A stretch of DNA of 64,000 nt from Candidatus Paracaedibacteraceae bacterium (GCA_019636055.1 JAHBYH010000001.1:664944-728943), one strand, 5' to 3'. Shown: positions 9,313-19,333, counted from the first letter of the stretch. Program-made: numbers and translations. Notes: generated by a model from the sequence alone, not told the origin.

Positions 9313-9327
9313 TTTCTAGTGAGATTT

Positions 9328-10419
9328 ATGCCCACTTATATTTTAAAACGTTTGTTATTAATTATCCCAACGTTGTTTGGGATTATGCTTATCAATTTTG
9401 CGATTATCCAGTCTGCCCCGGGGGGGCCAATCGAGCAAATAATTTCCAAAGTACGGGGTCAGTCCGGCGATGCTGAATCCCGGTTAGGTGGTGGAGATGG
9501 CGGTAGTCAATTTGATAAGATGTCAGGGAATGAATCTATGTATCGCGGGGCTCAGGGGATTGACCCAGAGTTCATTAAAGAATTAGAAAAGCAATTTGGT
9601 TTTGATAAACCAGCCCACGAACGGTTTTTCAAGATGATTAAAGACTATATTCACTTAGATTTTGGGAAAAGCTATTTTCGAGATACACCCGTTTTGACTT
9701 TAATTCAGCAAAAACTGCCTGTTTCAATCTCGCTTGGCTTGTGGACAACATTATTGATTTACCTGATCTCAATTCCTTTAGGAATTCGCAAGGCTGTACG
9801 CGATGGTAGTCGCTTTGACATGTGGACCAGTGCTGTGATCGTTGTCGGCTATGCGGTTCCAAGTTTTCTATTTGCTTTATTTTTGATTCTATTTTTTGCC
9901 GGTGGAAGTTATTTTACATGGTTTCCATTGAAGGGCTTAGTTTCTGATGGATGGGATACATTTAACTGGTTTCATAAAATAACTGACTATTTATGGCATA
10001 TGATTCTACCCGTGTCCGCCATGGTTATTGGTGGTTTTGCTAAGTTAACGTTGCTGACTAAAAATTCGTTTCTTGAAGAAATCAATAAACACTATGTCAT
10101 CACGGCGCGCGCAAAGGGCGTCAGTGAACGTGGTGTTCTCTATTCTCATGTGTTTCGCAATGCCATGCTGATTGTGATTGCGGGGTTCCCAGCCGCTTTT
10201 ATCCACATTTTCTTTACGTCATCGTTGCTGATTGAATTTTTATTCTCATTGGATGGGCTGGGATATATGGGATTTGAGGCTGCTTTGAGTCGAGATTACC
10301 CCTTGATGTTTGGAACGTTGTTTATTTACACGTTAATTGGTATGTTTTTGCAATTAATTGGGGATTTAACCTACATGTTGGTTGACCGCCGTATTGATTT
10401 ATCTGCGAGTCGGGGCTAA
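9328..10419 (+). CDS. yejB: Peptide ABC transporter permease, YejB type
   Basis: Inner-membrane permease with six predicted helices and the binding-protein-dependent transport signature near residues 230-260 ([23 protein letters not shown]). The N-terminus [19 protein letters not shown] matches YejB; the ATG at 9328 fits better than the GTG at 9319. The large periplasmic loop after helix 1 is glycine-rich. Sixteen bases follow yejA, and yejE starts two bases after its stop. Confidence 0.95.
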   Translation: MPTYILKRLLLIIPTLFGIMLINFAIIQSAPGGPIEQIISKVRGQSGDAESRLGGGDGGSQFDKMSGNESMYRGAQGIDPEFIKELEKQFGFDKPAHERFFKMIKDYIHLDFGKSYFRDTPVLTLIQQKLPVSISLGLWTTLLIYLISIPLGIRKAVRDGSRFDMWTSAVIVVGYAVPSFLFALFLILFFAGGSYFTWFPLKGLVSDGWDTFNWFHKITDYLWHMILPVSAMVIGGFAKLTLLTKNSFLEEINKHYVITARAKGVSERGVLYSHVFRNAMLIVIAGFPAAFIHIFFTSSLLIEFLFSLDGLGYMGFEAALSRDYPLMFGTLFIYTLIGMFLQLIGDLTYMLVDRRIDLSASRG

Positions 10420-10421
10420 TC

Positions 10422-11450
10422 ATGAAATTAACACCACTAACTCAGCGCCGCTTATCGTTATTCAAAGCTAATAAGCGTGGTTATATATCTTTATTTATCT
10501 TTGCCTTTATTTTTATTATAACGACCTGTGCCGAATTTATTGCGAATGACAAACCCCTGTTGGTCTATTATGATGGGGCAATCTACAGCCCTGTTCTCAA
10601 AGCCTATCCGGAAACTTTCTGGGGAGGAACCTTTGAAACTGAAGCTGACTACCGTGATCCTGTGGTACAGGATTTGATTCGACAAAAAGGGTGGTATCTG
10701 TTTCCTTTAATTCCCTATAGCTATAATACGGTCAATTATAATTTAGATTCTCCGGCACCATCTCGCCCGACTTCAGATAACTGGTTGGGAACAGATGACC
10801 AGGGGCGAGATCTGTTGACACGCCTGATTTATGGGACGCGTATATCTATCTGGTTTGGCCTTATTCTCACGTTTTTTGCTATGTTGATTGGTATAACCGT
10901 GGGCGGAATCCAAGGATATTTTGGCGGTAAGGTTGATCTTTATGTGCAGCGATTTATTGAAATTTGGGCCGGGTTGCCGATCCTCTATTTATTGATGATT
11001 TTGTCTAGTATGGTACAGCCGAGTTTTTGGTGGTTGTTAGGGATTATGTTGCTCTTTGGTTGGATGAATTTGGTTGCTGTGGTGCGTGCAGAGTTTTTCC
11101 GAACACGGTCACTCGATTATGTCCGTGCGGCTGAATCTTTAGGAGTTTCCAACTTTAATATCATGCGCCGTCATATTTTACCCAACGCTATGGTTGCAAC
11201 CATCACGTATCTTCCCTTTATTATTAACGCATCGATCACAACGTTAACTTCTTTGGACTTTCTTGGGTTTGGATTGCCACCGGGGTCGCCATCCTTAGGG
11301 GAATTGATTACGCAGGCTAAAAATAACGTGCATGCAACTTGGCTTGTGATGGCAGGGTTTATGTCCCTTGCGATTATTCTTAGCCTTTTGGTCTTTATCG
11401 GAGAAGCCGTCCGTGATGCTTTTGACCCACGAAAGGCGGTGGCGAAATGA
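10422..11450 (+). CDS. yejE: Peptide ABC transporter permease, YejE type
   Basis: Second permease of the Yej importer, 342 residues. It has the YejE-specific N-terminal domain (LLVYYDGAIYSPVLKAYPETFWGG) before the transport domain, and the EAA-loop segment VRAAESLGVSNFNIMRRHILPNA. It shares an ATGA stop/start overlap with yejF, which indicates coupled translation. Confidence 0.96.
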   Translation: MKLTPLTQRRLSLFKANKRGYISLFIFAFIFIITTCAEFIANDKPLLVYYDGAIYSPVLKAYPETFWGGTFETEADYRDPVVQDLIRQKGWYLFPLIPYSYNTVNYNLDSPAPSRPTSDNWLGTDDQGRDLLTRLIYGTRISIWFGLILTFFAMLIGITVGGIQGYFGGKVDLYVQRFIEIWAGLPILYLLMILSSMVQPSFWWLLGIMLLFGWMNLVAVVRAEFFRTRSLDYVRAAESLGVSNFNIMRRHILPNAMVATITYLPFIINASITTLTSLDFLGFGLPPGSPSLGELITQAKNNVHATWLVMAGFMSLAIILSLLVFIGEAVRDAFDPRKAVAK

Positions 11451-13033
11451 CATTATTGCACGTCAAAGATCTAAGTGTGCGGTTTAGTCCTCATGGGGCA
11501 GAAACGGTGGATGTTGTAAAGTCCGTCTCATTTCAGTTGGATCGAGGGCAAACACTTGCACTTGTTGGTGAAAGTGGCTCAGGCAAATCAATTTCTGCTT
11601 TATCGATTATGGGGTTGCTGCCTTATCCGGTTGCTAGTCATCCAACAGGATCTATTCTTTTCGATGGTGAGGAATTATTAGATCGGGGTGAGGATTTTCT
11701 CAGAAATTTCCGTGGCAATAAAATCGGCATGGTTTTCCAAGAGCCGATGACCGCTCTCAATCCATTGCATACTATTGAACGTCAGATTGCTGAACCTCTG
11801 CTGATTCACAAGAGAATGACGCCACAGCAAGCACGTCAACGGGTTTTAGAATTGCTGGAACTTGTTGGATTTCGCGATGGTCACAAGCGTCTTGATGCTT
11901 ACCCCCATCAACTTTCCGGGGGACAGCGTCAACGGGTTATGATTGCCATGGCGCTGGCTTGTGAACCAGAGCTCTTGATCGCTGATGAGCCAACAACAGC
12001 ATTGGATGTGACTATCCAAGCTGGGATTATCGATCTGATTAAGTCATTGCAGAAAAAATTTAATATGGGTTTACTACTGATTAGTCATGACTTGAATATG
12101 GTCAAAAAGATTGCGGATAATATTGCGGTTATGAAAAACGGCGTATTGGTTGAGCAGGGAACATGTGCTGATGTTTTGGCATCGCCGCAGCATCCTTATA
12201 CTCAAGCTTTAATTGCAGCAGAGCCCCACGGGACTCCTTTGACTCAGCCGAGCCCAGATGTGATTGTTGAGGCGCAGAATTTAGCTGTCTACTTTAAGAG
12301 AAAACCTGATTGGTTCTGGCAGAAACCAGAAATCTTCAAAGCTGTTGATGGGATTGATTTAACGCTTCATAAGGGCGAAACATTGGGAATTGTTGGGGAA
12401 AGTGGGAGTGGTAAAAGTACGCTTGCCTACGGTCTTTTACGACTTGTGCCAAGCCAAGGGCGCATTATTTATGCGGGTGATTCTGTTGATCTCTTATCTG
12501 TGAAGCAAATGCGAACTATGCGTAAGCATTTGCAAATCATTTTCCAAGATCCGTTTGGTTCCTTAAATCCACGCTTTTCAATTCAGCAAATCATCGGTGA
12601 GGGGTTAGAAGTTCATACCAATTTAACGCCCGATGAAATTGATGCGGCTGTGATTCAGAGTCTAAAGGAAGTTGGTTTGTCAGAAGAGGCGCGTCACCGC
12701 TATCCCCATGAATTTTCAGGAGGACAACGTCAGCGCATTTGTATTGCCCGTGCTTTAGTCCTAAAGCCCGATGTTTTGGTGCTTGATGAACCAACTTCAG
12801 CGCTGGATCGATCAATTCAGGCGGAAGTGATTGACTTGCTGCGTCAGTTGCAACAGAAATACACGCTGTCTTATTTGTTCATCAGTCATGACTTAAAAGT
12901 CGTCAAAGCCATGAGCCACCGCATCATGGTCATGAAAGACGGAAAAGTTGTGGAGCAAGGGGAAACCGATCAGATTGTCTACCATGCTCAATCTGATTAT
13001 GCCAAGAAACTCATGGCTGCTGCTTTTCAGTAA
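11447..13033 (+). CDS. yejF: Peptide ABC transporter ATPase, duplicated YejF type
   Basis: Two ABC ATPase domains fused in one 528-residue chain, as in YejF, DppDF and OppDF fusions. Each half has a Walker A (GESGSGKS, twice), a signature (LSGGQRQR and FSGGQRQR) and a Walker B with [11 protein letters not shown] or [11 protein letters not shown]. It energises YejBE. No clear hairpin terminator follows; the next gene starts 59 bases downstream. Confidence 0.97.
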   Translation: MTLLHVKDLSVRFSPHGAETVDVVKSVSFQLDRGQTLALVGESGSGKSISALSIMGLLPYPVASHPTGSILFDGEELLDRGEDFLRNFRGNKIGMVFQEPMTALNPLHTIERQIAEPLLIHKRMTPQQARQRVLELLELVGFRDGHKRLDAYPHQLSGGQRQRVMIAMALACEPELLIADEPTTALDVTIQAGIIDLIKSLQKKFNMGLLLISHDLNMVKKIADNIAVMKNGVLVEQGTCADVLASPQHPYTQALIAAEPHGTPLTQPSPDVIVEAQNLAVYFKRKPDWFWQKPEIFKAVDGIDLTLHKGETLGIVGESGSGKSTLAYGLLRLVPSQGRIIYAGDSVDLLSVKQMRTMRKHLQIIFQDPFGSLNPRFSIQQIIGEGLEVHTNLTPDEIDAAVIQSLKEVGLSEEARHRYPHEFSGGQRQRICIARALVLKPDVLVLDEPTSALDRSIQAEVIDLLRQLQQKYTLSYLFISHDLKVVKAMSHRIMVMKDGKVVEQGETDQIVYHAQSDYAKKLMAAAFQ

Positions 13034-13092
13034 ACAAAATAAAACTATATCGTTCGTTGAGTCACTAATCTTCAGTAAATATGAGGTTGATT

Positions 13093-13872
13093 ATGAAGGT
13101 CGAACGAACTCCTTTCACAACATATGATTTCATTGGATATTTTATTCCGGGATTCATATTTTTGTACATGATGTATTTAACTTTTGACGTTGATTTATAT
13201 CAGATTTTATCTGATGAGCGCAAAGAAATAGTCGCACATGAATATATTATGTTTTCAATATTTCTTGTTCTTATGTCATTTGTTGTGGGCCATTTTTTAT
13301 CCATGGTCAGTCATGTGCTTCAAACAGTGGCTATAAAAAAGTTTGATGGGTGCAGTTGTGAGAAATGTTGCTGTAAGAATTGTATAAATATTCTTGATTA
13401 TTGGAATCAAGGGGGTAGAAGAATTTTTCCCGAGGATAAGGATAAATATAAAAATCTTGTAGATAAGATTTTTAGGAAATATGAAAAGGAAATAGGCGAA
13501 GAACTAAGCATAAAAGAATATACTTTTGATAATAACCTTTTCTTAAAAGGGATGGCCGCTTATTTGCAAGAAGATAAATTCAAAATTGTTTATAATTATA
13601 TGGTTATTCAAGGGACATTTAGAGCGTTTTCTCTCATTTTTCTAGTGCATTTAATGGTGGTATCTTCTGGGATGATTTTTTTTCCTTCGTTATTAGAATG
13701 TATAGTTAATCAACATTGGGGAAGGATTTTATTATTTGACTTTATGTCTGCGTTGATTTCATGGAATATTTACCTAAAGTATTTTAGGCGCCAGATAGAA
13801 GAAACTGTTTTGCTCTTAATCTATGACCAGTTGGAACGTAAACAGAGTTGTAATGAAAAACTCACTTCTTAA
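13093..13872 (+). CDS. Unrecognised membrane protein with a six-cysteine cluster
   Basis: I do not recognise the family. From the ATG at 13093 (GAGG six bases upstream, better than the ATG at 13081) the product has 259 residues. The N-terminus TTYDFIGYFIPGFIFLYMMYL is the first helix, and a second helix follows at about residues 52-71. Right after it comes GCSCEKCCCKNC (residues 86-97) with six Cys in eleven residues, then a charged cytoplasmic-looking stretch rich in Lys/Glu. Two more helices lie at about 170-225. The Cys cluster could bind metal. It reads toward the glycosyltransferase gene and overlaps its end by 11 bases. Confidence 0.75.
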   Translation: MKVERTPFTTYDFIGYFIPGFIFLYMMYLTFDVDLYQILSDERKEIVAHEYIMFSIFLVLMSFVVGHFLSMVSHVLQTVAIKKFDGCSCEKCCCKNCINILDYWNQGGRRIFPEDKDKYKNLVDKIFRKYEKEIGEELSIKEYTFDNNLFLKGMAAYLQEDKFKIVYNYMVIQGTFRAFSLIFLVHLMVVSSGMIFFPSLLECIVNQHWGRILLFDFMSALISWNIYLKYFRRQIEETVLLLIYDQLERKQSCNEKLTS

Positions 13873-15868
13873 AATGATTTTTGAAGTGATCGTGGTTGCC
13901 TGACAACCGTTGCCAGATTTTAGAAAAGAAGGTGTCCGTATGACCTTCTTGCCACAGATTCTTATATTTACCTGTATAGACGTGTTGAATTAAGTTCTCA
14001 CGAATAGCAGCTTCAGGATGGTCAAAGGCGATGTGAATGTGATCCTTAAGGCGGCTCACCACATGGCCCGGATAGTCTTTGAAATGGTCAAAGCTGACAT
14101 AGACAGGATCCCCCGTGGTTAGGTCTTCGCAGTTTGGGATAATAACCTGAGTTCCTGTGACTGAGATATCGACCATATGTCCTGCAATATGTTTATGCTC
14201 TAGATCAAAGCGGATATCAATTGGCATGTTGACATCAAAGCGTTCTTCTATTCTATAACGTGGTCGTTCAATACTCATCATAGCCATTAAAACAAGAATA
14301 GCGATGTTCATGAATGCCCAGGCAACCGACACAGGAAAAAATCCTTCTTGGGATACCACTTGAAATTGAGGCAAAGAATTAATCAGGATGCCAATAACGG
14401 TCAAACCTAGAAGTGTCAGAGTAATATACAAGGATATTGGATGATATTGACGTTGTTTGCTGCCTGCTCCCTTGGGTGTTACTTTAAACGGGGTACCATA
14501 GGGGCGAACAAGGGAGTGTAAAACGGTCGGCAACATATTGATGGCTGAGAGATTTTCATAGGCTGTTGTGAAGATTGGAATCCACCGCCAAGGGCCAAGC
14601 CACATGGTTGCTAAATAGGATGCGGCAAAAACAGGCAGTTGGTAGCGAATGATATCGACGTAACTGCCGACAATAAAGGGTGGGGCATCAAAAAAGAAAT
14701 AGATGATGGGGACCAATAGAATCATTAAACGAATGATCGGATGAATGATCCAATGGAGTGGGAGGAAGAATAATTTTTTTATAAAGGATAGTTGGGGATT
14801 AAATATCCCGTGTTCGGCATATAACAATTGGACACCACCACGAGCCCAGCGTTGTCGTTGAATGGCATAGGCATCGATAGATTCTGTGGCAAGGCCATGA
14901 CAGAGAGGTTCATTTAAATAGCGGGTCACGTAACCTTTGGTGAGTAACTTAACCGACAATAAAATATCTTCGGTAATCGAGTCAAAGGACAGTGCTCCGT
15001 GATGGACTAGAAGTTTGCGCCGCCCAATGGCTGCTGTGCCACAGAAAAAGGCTACGTTCCAGGCATCGCGGCTGGGCATGATGATATCATAAAACAACCG
15101 TTGGTCATCGGGGATATGATTGTGTAATCCCATGTTTGTTTGGACAAAGTCATGATTGAAAAATGTATGGGGCGTTTGAACAATTGCAGTCTTTGGGTCA
15201 AAGAAGAAACCAATTGTTCGGTAGAGAAAATTTCGGTGCATGACAAAGTCAGCATCGCAAAAGGCAACAAGGTCGCCATTTGTTAGGGGAAGGGCATGGT
15301 TTATATTTCCGGCTTTTGCCCCAATATTGTTCGGGCGGGTGATATAGCCTACATTTTTTGCTTCGCAGTATTCCTTGAGCCAGTCACGCTTGCCGTCATC
15401 TAAAACGTAGACATTGATTTTTTCTTTTGGCCAATCCACATAAAGAGCCCCTAAGATTGTACGTTCTAGAACATCGAGGCCTTCATTGTAGGTTGGGATG
15501 TATATGTCAACAGAGGGGAGTTGTTCAGGCTTAACGGATCTAAGTTTTTCTTCGCCGTTATCAGCAATGGGTTTGTTATCTCTATATCTACTCATCAAGA
15601 GCATAAAAATACTATTTTCAATCCAGCCTAAGAATTCGATGGAGAAGCAAAACCAGACCCAAAAACCATACAAAGAATTACTGTCAACGGGTAGAACTGT
15701 GAAGATAATTCGCCAGCCTAAGTAATAGGTGCTGATGGCAATAACTGTGCCTAAGACAACACGTCGCCATAGGGTGGATGTATTGGGTAGCAAGGGGAGG
15801 AAAACTAAAAAGCCGAGCGTGATAAAGAGAAAAAGCTGAAAGAGATCGACATAGGACTCTAAGAGCAT
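13862..15868 (-). CDS. Processive glycosyltransferase with PilZ domain, cellulose synthase BcsA-like
   Basis: Membrane GT2 enzyme of 668 residues polymerising an exopolysaccharide from UDP-sugar. Four or more N-terminal helices are followed by the catalytic set: YIPTYNEGLDVL, DDGKRD, CDADF, TED in SITEDILL, and QRQRW (QxxRW). After the channel helices comes a PilZ domain with RYRIEER (RxxxR) and DISVTGT (D/NxSxxG), so cyclic di-GMP control is expected. The HlyD-type partner gene lies three bases upstream in the same direction. No bcsB or bcsC is nearby, so the polymer may not be cellulose. Length is slightly below that of typical BcsA. Confidence 0.88.
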   Translation of the reverse strand: MLLESYVDLFQLFLFITLGFLVFLPLLPNTSTLWRRVVLGTVIAISTYYLGWRIIFTVLPVDSNSLYGFWVWFCFSIEFLGWIENSIFMLLMSRYRDNKPIADNGEEKLRSVKPEQLPSVDIYIPTYNEGLDVLERTILGALYVDWPKEKINVYVLDDGKRDWLKEYCEAKNVGYITRPNNIGAKAGNINHALPLTNGDLVAFCDADFVMHRNFLYRTIGFFFDPKTAIVQTPHTFFNHDFVQTNMGLHNHIPDDQRLFYDIIMPSRDAWNVAFFCGTAAIGRRKLLVHHGALSFDSITEDILLSVKLLTKGYVTRYLNEPLCHGLATESIDAYAIQRQRWARGGVQLLYAEHGIFNPQLSFIKKLFFLPLHWIIHPIIRLMILLVPIIYFFFDAPPFIVGSYVDIIRYQLPVFAASYLATMWLGPWRWIPIFTTAYENLSAINMLPTVLHSLVRPYGTPFKVTPKGAGSKQRQYHPISLYITLTLLGLTVIGILINSLPQFQVVSQEGFFPVSVAWAFMNIAILVLMAMMSIERPRYRIEERFDVNMPIDIRFDLEHKHIAGHMVDISVTGTQVIIPNCEDLTTGDPVYVSFDHFKDYPGHVVSRLKDHIHIAFDHPEAAIRENLIQHVYTGKYKNLWQEGHTDTFFSKIWQRLSGNHDHFKNHFKK

Positions 15869-15871
15869 GGT

Positions 15872-17062
15872 TTATAATCCTTGGAAACGAACTTGTCCGG
15901 TGCGTCCTACGTGACAGAAATCGCCAGGTACTTGCTTTAAGGATTCTTCGTTGAATTTGACCAAAACTTGGATTTCTCGTTGACGCTGAACATTGGGTAG
16001 GCCAACCATCAACCCCGCAACACGTGGATCAATAGATCCGCCGCGAACATAGGATATTTCTCCTTCAACTTCGGTGGATGAGCCATTTAATTTGATATAT
16101 GCTTTTTGGCCAGGCTTTATTTTTTCAAAAAGACGTTCTGGTAGGGCAACATCAACAAAAACATTTGAGCAATCCAAAATTTCCATGATCGGTGTGTTTT
16201 GTTCAACAAATGTTCCCTTAGCACTAAAAAGTCTCCATATGGCACCGTTAACGGGGGATTTAACCTTTCTGTTTGCTAACAGTGTTATCCGTGCTTCTTC
16301 TGCTTTTTTTACATCAGCAATATTCGTTAGTTTGACTTTATATTCGTCTATCCGAGATGAAATATCATTTATTTTCATCTGAATATCATCCATTTTTTGC
16401 TTTTGTCCTGGGTAATCAGAGCGACCATCGGTATTTACACTCACGCCTTGGCGGATCGCTTCTACCTGAGACAGGTATGTGCGAATATCGTTTTCGGCTT
16501 GATCAACGGCTTCTTGAGCCTCTTGGTACCGTGATTTGGACGTATCAAATTCAGAGCGAGAGACAAATCCCCGGTCAGCTAAGTCTTTTTTGCGATTGTA
16601 ATCGCGCCAAGCCATGTCAAGAGATGCTAGGAGTTGTTGTTGTCTATCTTCTGCTTTATTGAGCGTGAGAATTGTCCGTTGCTCCATGGAGCCGAGGTAT
16701 GTTTTCCAACTTTTAGCAAGGTCATCAAATAACTCTTGATTCTTCTTAATTTCAGTCTCAGAGGCTGTGATTCTCTCTTTATAATATTTCTGGTCAATTG
16801 ATAATTGTTCTAGTTTGACTTTGTCAACGGTTGGATTTGAAAAAGAGGCAATCTCTTGCCCTTTTTTAACTTCTTGTCCAAACAAAGGAAGGTCAAAAGT
16901 TATTTCCCCAGGGATCGGGGCAACGATCTGGACTGTACGTGCACTCACTGCAGCATTAATACTGTATGTATAAAATAGTCTTGGTAAATAGACAAATAAA
17001 AGCAGTCCTAGCAAGAACGTTGCCAGAATAAGGCGTGTTATTTGCCCTCGTGATAATGTCAT
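15872..17062 (-). CDS. HlyD-family membrane fusion protein
   Basis: Periplasmic adaptor of 396 residues with one N-terminal helix (LILATFLLGLLLFVYLPRLF), a split biotinyl-lipoyl domain and a long coiled coil between (about residues 75-240). The lipoyl halves are VQIVAPIPGEITFDLPLFGQEVKKGQ and ANRKVKSPVNGAIW. The beta-barrel region follows. Such proteins bridge inner-membrane machinery to the exterior. Pairing with the PilZ glycosyltransferase suggests a role in polysaccharide synthesis or export, similar in layout to Alg44- or BcsB-like partners, but this is inference. Confidence 0.85.
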   Translation of the reverse strand: MTLSRGQITRLILATFLLGLLLFVYLPRLFYTYSINAAVSARTVQIVAPIPGEITFDLPLFGQEVKKGQEIASFSNPTVDKVKLEQLSIDQKYYKERITASETEIKKNQELFDDLAKSWKTYLGSMEQRTILTLNKAEDRQQQLLASLDMAWRDYNRKKDLADRGFVSRSEFDTSKSRYQEAQEAVDQAENDIRTYLSQVEAIRQGVSVNTDGRSDYPGQKQKMDDIQMKINDISSRIDEYKVKLTNIADVKKAEEARITLLANRKVKSPVNGAIWRLFSAKGTFVEQNTPIMEILDCSNVFVDVALPERLFEKIKPGQKAYIKLNGSSTEVEGEISYVRGGSIDPRVAGLMVGLPNVQRQREIQVLVKFNEESLKQVPGDFCHVGRTGQVRFQGL

Positions 17063-17143
17063 TTACATTAATACTCAGAATCAGACTATTATATTTTATA
17101 GTATGTAGTATAAACTGCTAATTAAAGATTAATTTTTTATAAA

Positions 17144-18073
17144 ATGAGCGATATTTTGGATTTTTCTAAATTAGCTTTACATCGTCGGGATCTTGCTAAG
17201 ACAATTTCTGTGTTGGAATCTGACGCTGCAGCAGATAAAGCCATTGCGGATGATATTGTTCGACAAGCGTTTGATCATGTGCAGAATCATTATTCAGGAC
17301 GTGTAATTGCTGTAACCGGTATGCCGGGGGCCGGGAAGTCTACGTTCATTGATGTTTTTGGTCTACATCTTGCGCAACAAGGCCATAAAGTTGCCGTTCT
17401 TGCTGTTGATCCATCATCGCAATTGACATTCGGTGCGATTATGGGGGATAAAACGCGGATGTTAGACCTTGGTCGACATCCGAATGCTTATATTCGACCA
17501 AGTCCGTCGGGGGCCGGTTATTTGGGTGGTGTCTCTGCAAAGACGGAAGATGTTGTCTTACTGCTTAAAGCCGTTGGGTTTGATTACATTTTTATTGAAA
17601 CAATTGGTGTCGGGCAAAATGAGAGCGATGTGAGTTTGTTTGCCGATCAAGTCATTATGCTTGTCCCCCCTGCAACAGGCGATGAGATTCAGGCTCTTAA
17701 GCGTGGGAATATCGAGTTTATCGATTTGATTCTGATCAATAAACATGATGGTGATACGCGAGCAAGCGCAGAAGCCGCTGCTAGTTCGTATCGCTCCAGT
17801 CTGGGGGCTAATGCCAAAATTATATTAATTTCGAGTCTTGAAAAGACAGGGTTAGATGCTGTGGCGTTGTCTTTACAGGCAATGCCCTGTCGCTTAAAAA
17901 ATGAGCGGTCTCTAATGCGGTATCGGTTGGAACGTTCGTTACTATCTGAGCTTTTAGACGTGCCGGAAGTATGTGCAATCTATGATGAATCTTTGGGGGT
18001 GAATGTCCCAACTCGCGATAAAATGAGAATATTTATGAATAACCTAAAGAAGTTATTGACGAAAGCCTGTTAA
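17144..18073 (+). CDS. meaB: Methylmalonyl-CoA mutase-associated G-protein chaperone
   Basis: GTPase of the MeaB/ArgK family that protects and reloads adenosylcobalamin-dependent methylmalonyl-CoA mutase. The 309-residue chain has Walker A GMPGAGKST (residues 59-67), switch-region DPSS and GDKTRM, the ETIGVGQNE block (FIETIGVGQNESDV) and NKHDGD for guanine recognition. All are family hallmarks. The cognate mutase lies 17 kb away on the other strand, whereas the two are often neighbours in other genomes. Confidence 0.96.
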   Translation: MSDILDFSKLALHRRDLAKTISVLESDAAADKAIADDIVRQAFDHVQNHYSGRVIAVTGMPGAGKSTFIDVFGLHLAQQGHKVAVLAVDPSSQLTFGAIMGDKTRMLDLGRHPNAYIRPSPSGAGYLGGVSAKTEDVVLLLKAVGFDYIFIETIGVGQNESDVSLFADQVIMLVPPATGDEIQALKRGNIEFIDLILINKHDGDTRASAEAAASSYRSSLGANAKIILISSLEKTGLDAVALSLQAMPCRLKNERSLMRYRLERSLLSELLDVPEVCAIYDESLGVNVPTRDKMRIFMNNLKKLLTKAC

Positions 18074-18122
18074 TTATAGTAAATATGAACCAAGTAATTT
18101 TTTATTTTGATGGAGTATTACC

Positions 18123-18407
18123 ATGGCACGTCGTTGTGCAATTTCAAAAAAAGGTGTGCTTGCTGGGAATAACGTAAGCCACGCAAATAACAGAACTCGT
18201 CGTCGCTTTTTGCCGAACCTACAAAACGTTAGCTTTATGTCCGAAATACTCGGCCGTTCAGTAAGCCTGCGTCTATCAACAAACGCTGTTCGTACAATCG
18301 AATTCCACGGCGGTCTTGATGCTTACTTGACAAAAGTAAGCTCAGTTGGTTTGGATGCAAAAATCGCAAAGTTGAAAAAACTTATTGCTGCAAAAGCATC
18401 TGCCTAA
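18123..18407 (+). CDS. rpmB: 50S ribosomal protein L28
   Basis: Ninety-four residues beginning MARRCAISKKGVLAGNNVSHANNRTRRRFLPNLQNV, the typical L28 start and basic core, with a Lys/Ala-rich tail. GGAG lies eight bases before the ATG. A strong hairpin terminator follows directly. Confidence 0.98.
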   Translation: MARRCAISKKGVLAGNNVSHANNRTRRRFLPNLQNVSFMSEILGRSVSLRLSTNAVRTIEFHGGLDAYLTKVSSVGLDAKIAKLKKLIAAKASA

Positions 18408-18429
18408 GATCTCTTTCGAAGATTTAGAA

Positions 18430-18456
18430 AACCCCGCCGAGTGCGGGGTTTTTTAT
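18430..18456 (+). terminator. Rho-independent terminator of rpmB
   Basis: Perfect 8-bp stem AACCCCGC/GCGGGGTT (18430-18437 with 18443-18450) with a five-base loop and a T run. It lies 22 bases after the rpmB stop. Confidence 0.95.
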
Positions 18457-19064
18457 TGGGGCTAATTTTGTATTCTAGCATGAAGCGTCGGGTTCGTGTT
18501 TCTATTCAAAATTGATTCGATCGTCGTTGGAATCCGGGCATGATATAGCTAGATAATTTTAATTCGGCTACAAAAACAAGGAACGAAGCGTACACTGAGT
18601 ACGTGAGTGACACTGTTTTGCATAGCTGAGTTATAAGGAATCGGCTATATAACAAGAAAACTTACAGTTCTCTTTGATGGGTTTACTCATTTGTGGATCA
18701 TTTTAGGTGGTACAGTTATCCCTTGGTTGTTTGTAACTTGGTGACATGTATCGCCCATCTCTATGTTGAGTAAATCGTCTAGAACATAAAAAACTGCTTA
18801 GTTTTTTCATGATAATGTTTTAATTCAGCTGTCCCTGCAGGCCTCTTTTAAAAAGGTGAACAGATAGTGGGAACATCTATGTTGAAAATCCAAATATAAT
18901 TAACCTTAAACAACGCAATAAAATACTCTAGATTTGCTTATATAGTCGTTCAGATTAATTGTCTGACAAAAAACGAGAACCAGGACCTACACCTAAGTGT
19001 AACACTGTCGGAGATTGAAACTGGATGACCATATAGTTAACATGCGAAAGGAGATTTTTATATC
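18457..19064. other. Long gap without a convincing gene
   Basis: About 600 bases. It holds one copy of dispersed repeat family A (listed separately). A short run near 18667-18740 reads like a hydrophobic helix (LWIILGGTVIPWLFVTW) but has no start and is probably a gene remnant. A small TACAC/GTGTA hairpin sits at 18988-19001 in the leader of the 52-residue ORF downstream. No tRNA or known riboswitch was recognised. Confidence 0.6.
18540..18653 (+). repeat. Dispersed repeat family A, copy 1
   Basis: Core AGCGTACACTGAGTACGTGA at 18587-18606 matches copies at 31.3 kb and 54.1 kb (both opposite strand). The core is flanked by two related 25-base segments, 18546-18570 and 18623-18647, both starting TAGCT and ending TCGGCTA. 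Function unknown. Confidence 0.7.
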
Positions 19065-19223
19065 ATGACTGCTTTATTGACTGACTTCTTTATGAAATTA
19101 ATTGGGAGCAATGGCAACAATTTTGAACATCGTAAGAATAGAGATTTTCAACAACCCTATAGTAGCGATAATGAATTTTGGGCAGAGGGTTATTCTCTCG
19201 ACTGTTGGGATCCGGATATATAG
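19065..19223 (+). CDS. Small hypothetical protein, 52 residues
   Basis: ATG at 19065 is preceded by a strong ribosome site (GAAAGGAGA, nine bases upstream). The product starts MTALLTDFFMKLIGS and ends acidic with EGYSLDCWDPDI. It is not recognised. The N-terminal 15 residues could form an amphipathic helix. The strong ribosome site and the folded RNA directly downstream argue that it is expressed. Family unknown. Confidence 0.6.
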   Translation: MTALLTDFFMKLIGSNGNNFEHRKNRDFQQPYSSDNEFWAEGYSLDCWDPDI

Positions 19224-19253
19224 TTCTGATGGGGAATCCCCTTCGGCTAATCA

Positions 19254-19333
19254 TTAGATAGAAACGATTTGTTTGGAGGGAAGGCTTAACGAATAGATGC
19301 GACAGAACATCTGGATGCCTTCTTTCTATCTAA
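19254..19333 (+). ncRNA. Structured RNA or attenuator-like hairpin of unknown function
   Basis: Nested pairing over 80 bases. The outer arm TTAGATAGAAA (19254-19264) pairs with TTTCTATCTAA (19323-19333). GAAGGC (19280-19285) pairs with GCCTTC (19317-19322). An inner AGATG/CATCT hairpin lies at about 19294-19312. On the 3' side the two outer arms are contiguous; on the 5' side a 15-base insert separates them. It lies between the 52-residue ORF and the convergent lipase-like gene, and could be the 3' end of the small mRNA or a separate RNA. Confidence 0.45.

Noticed and set aside
18667-18745. Hydrophobic helix-like frame LWIILGGTVIPWLFVTW
   Set aside because: No start codon or ribosome site and only about 30 codons; at best a gene remnant.
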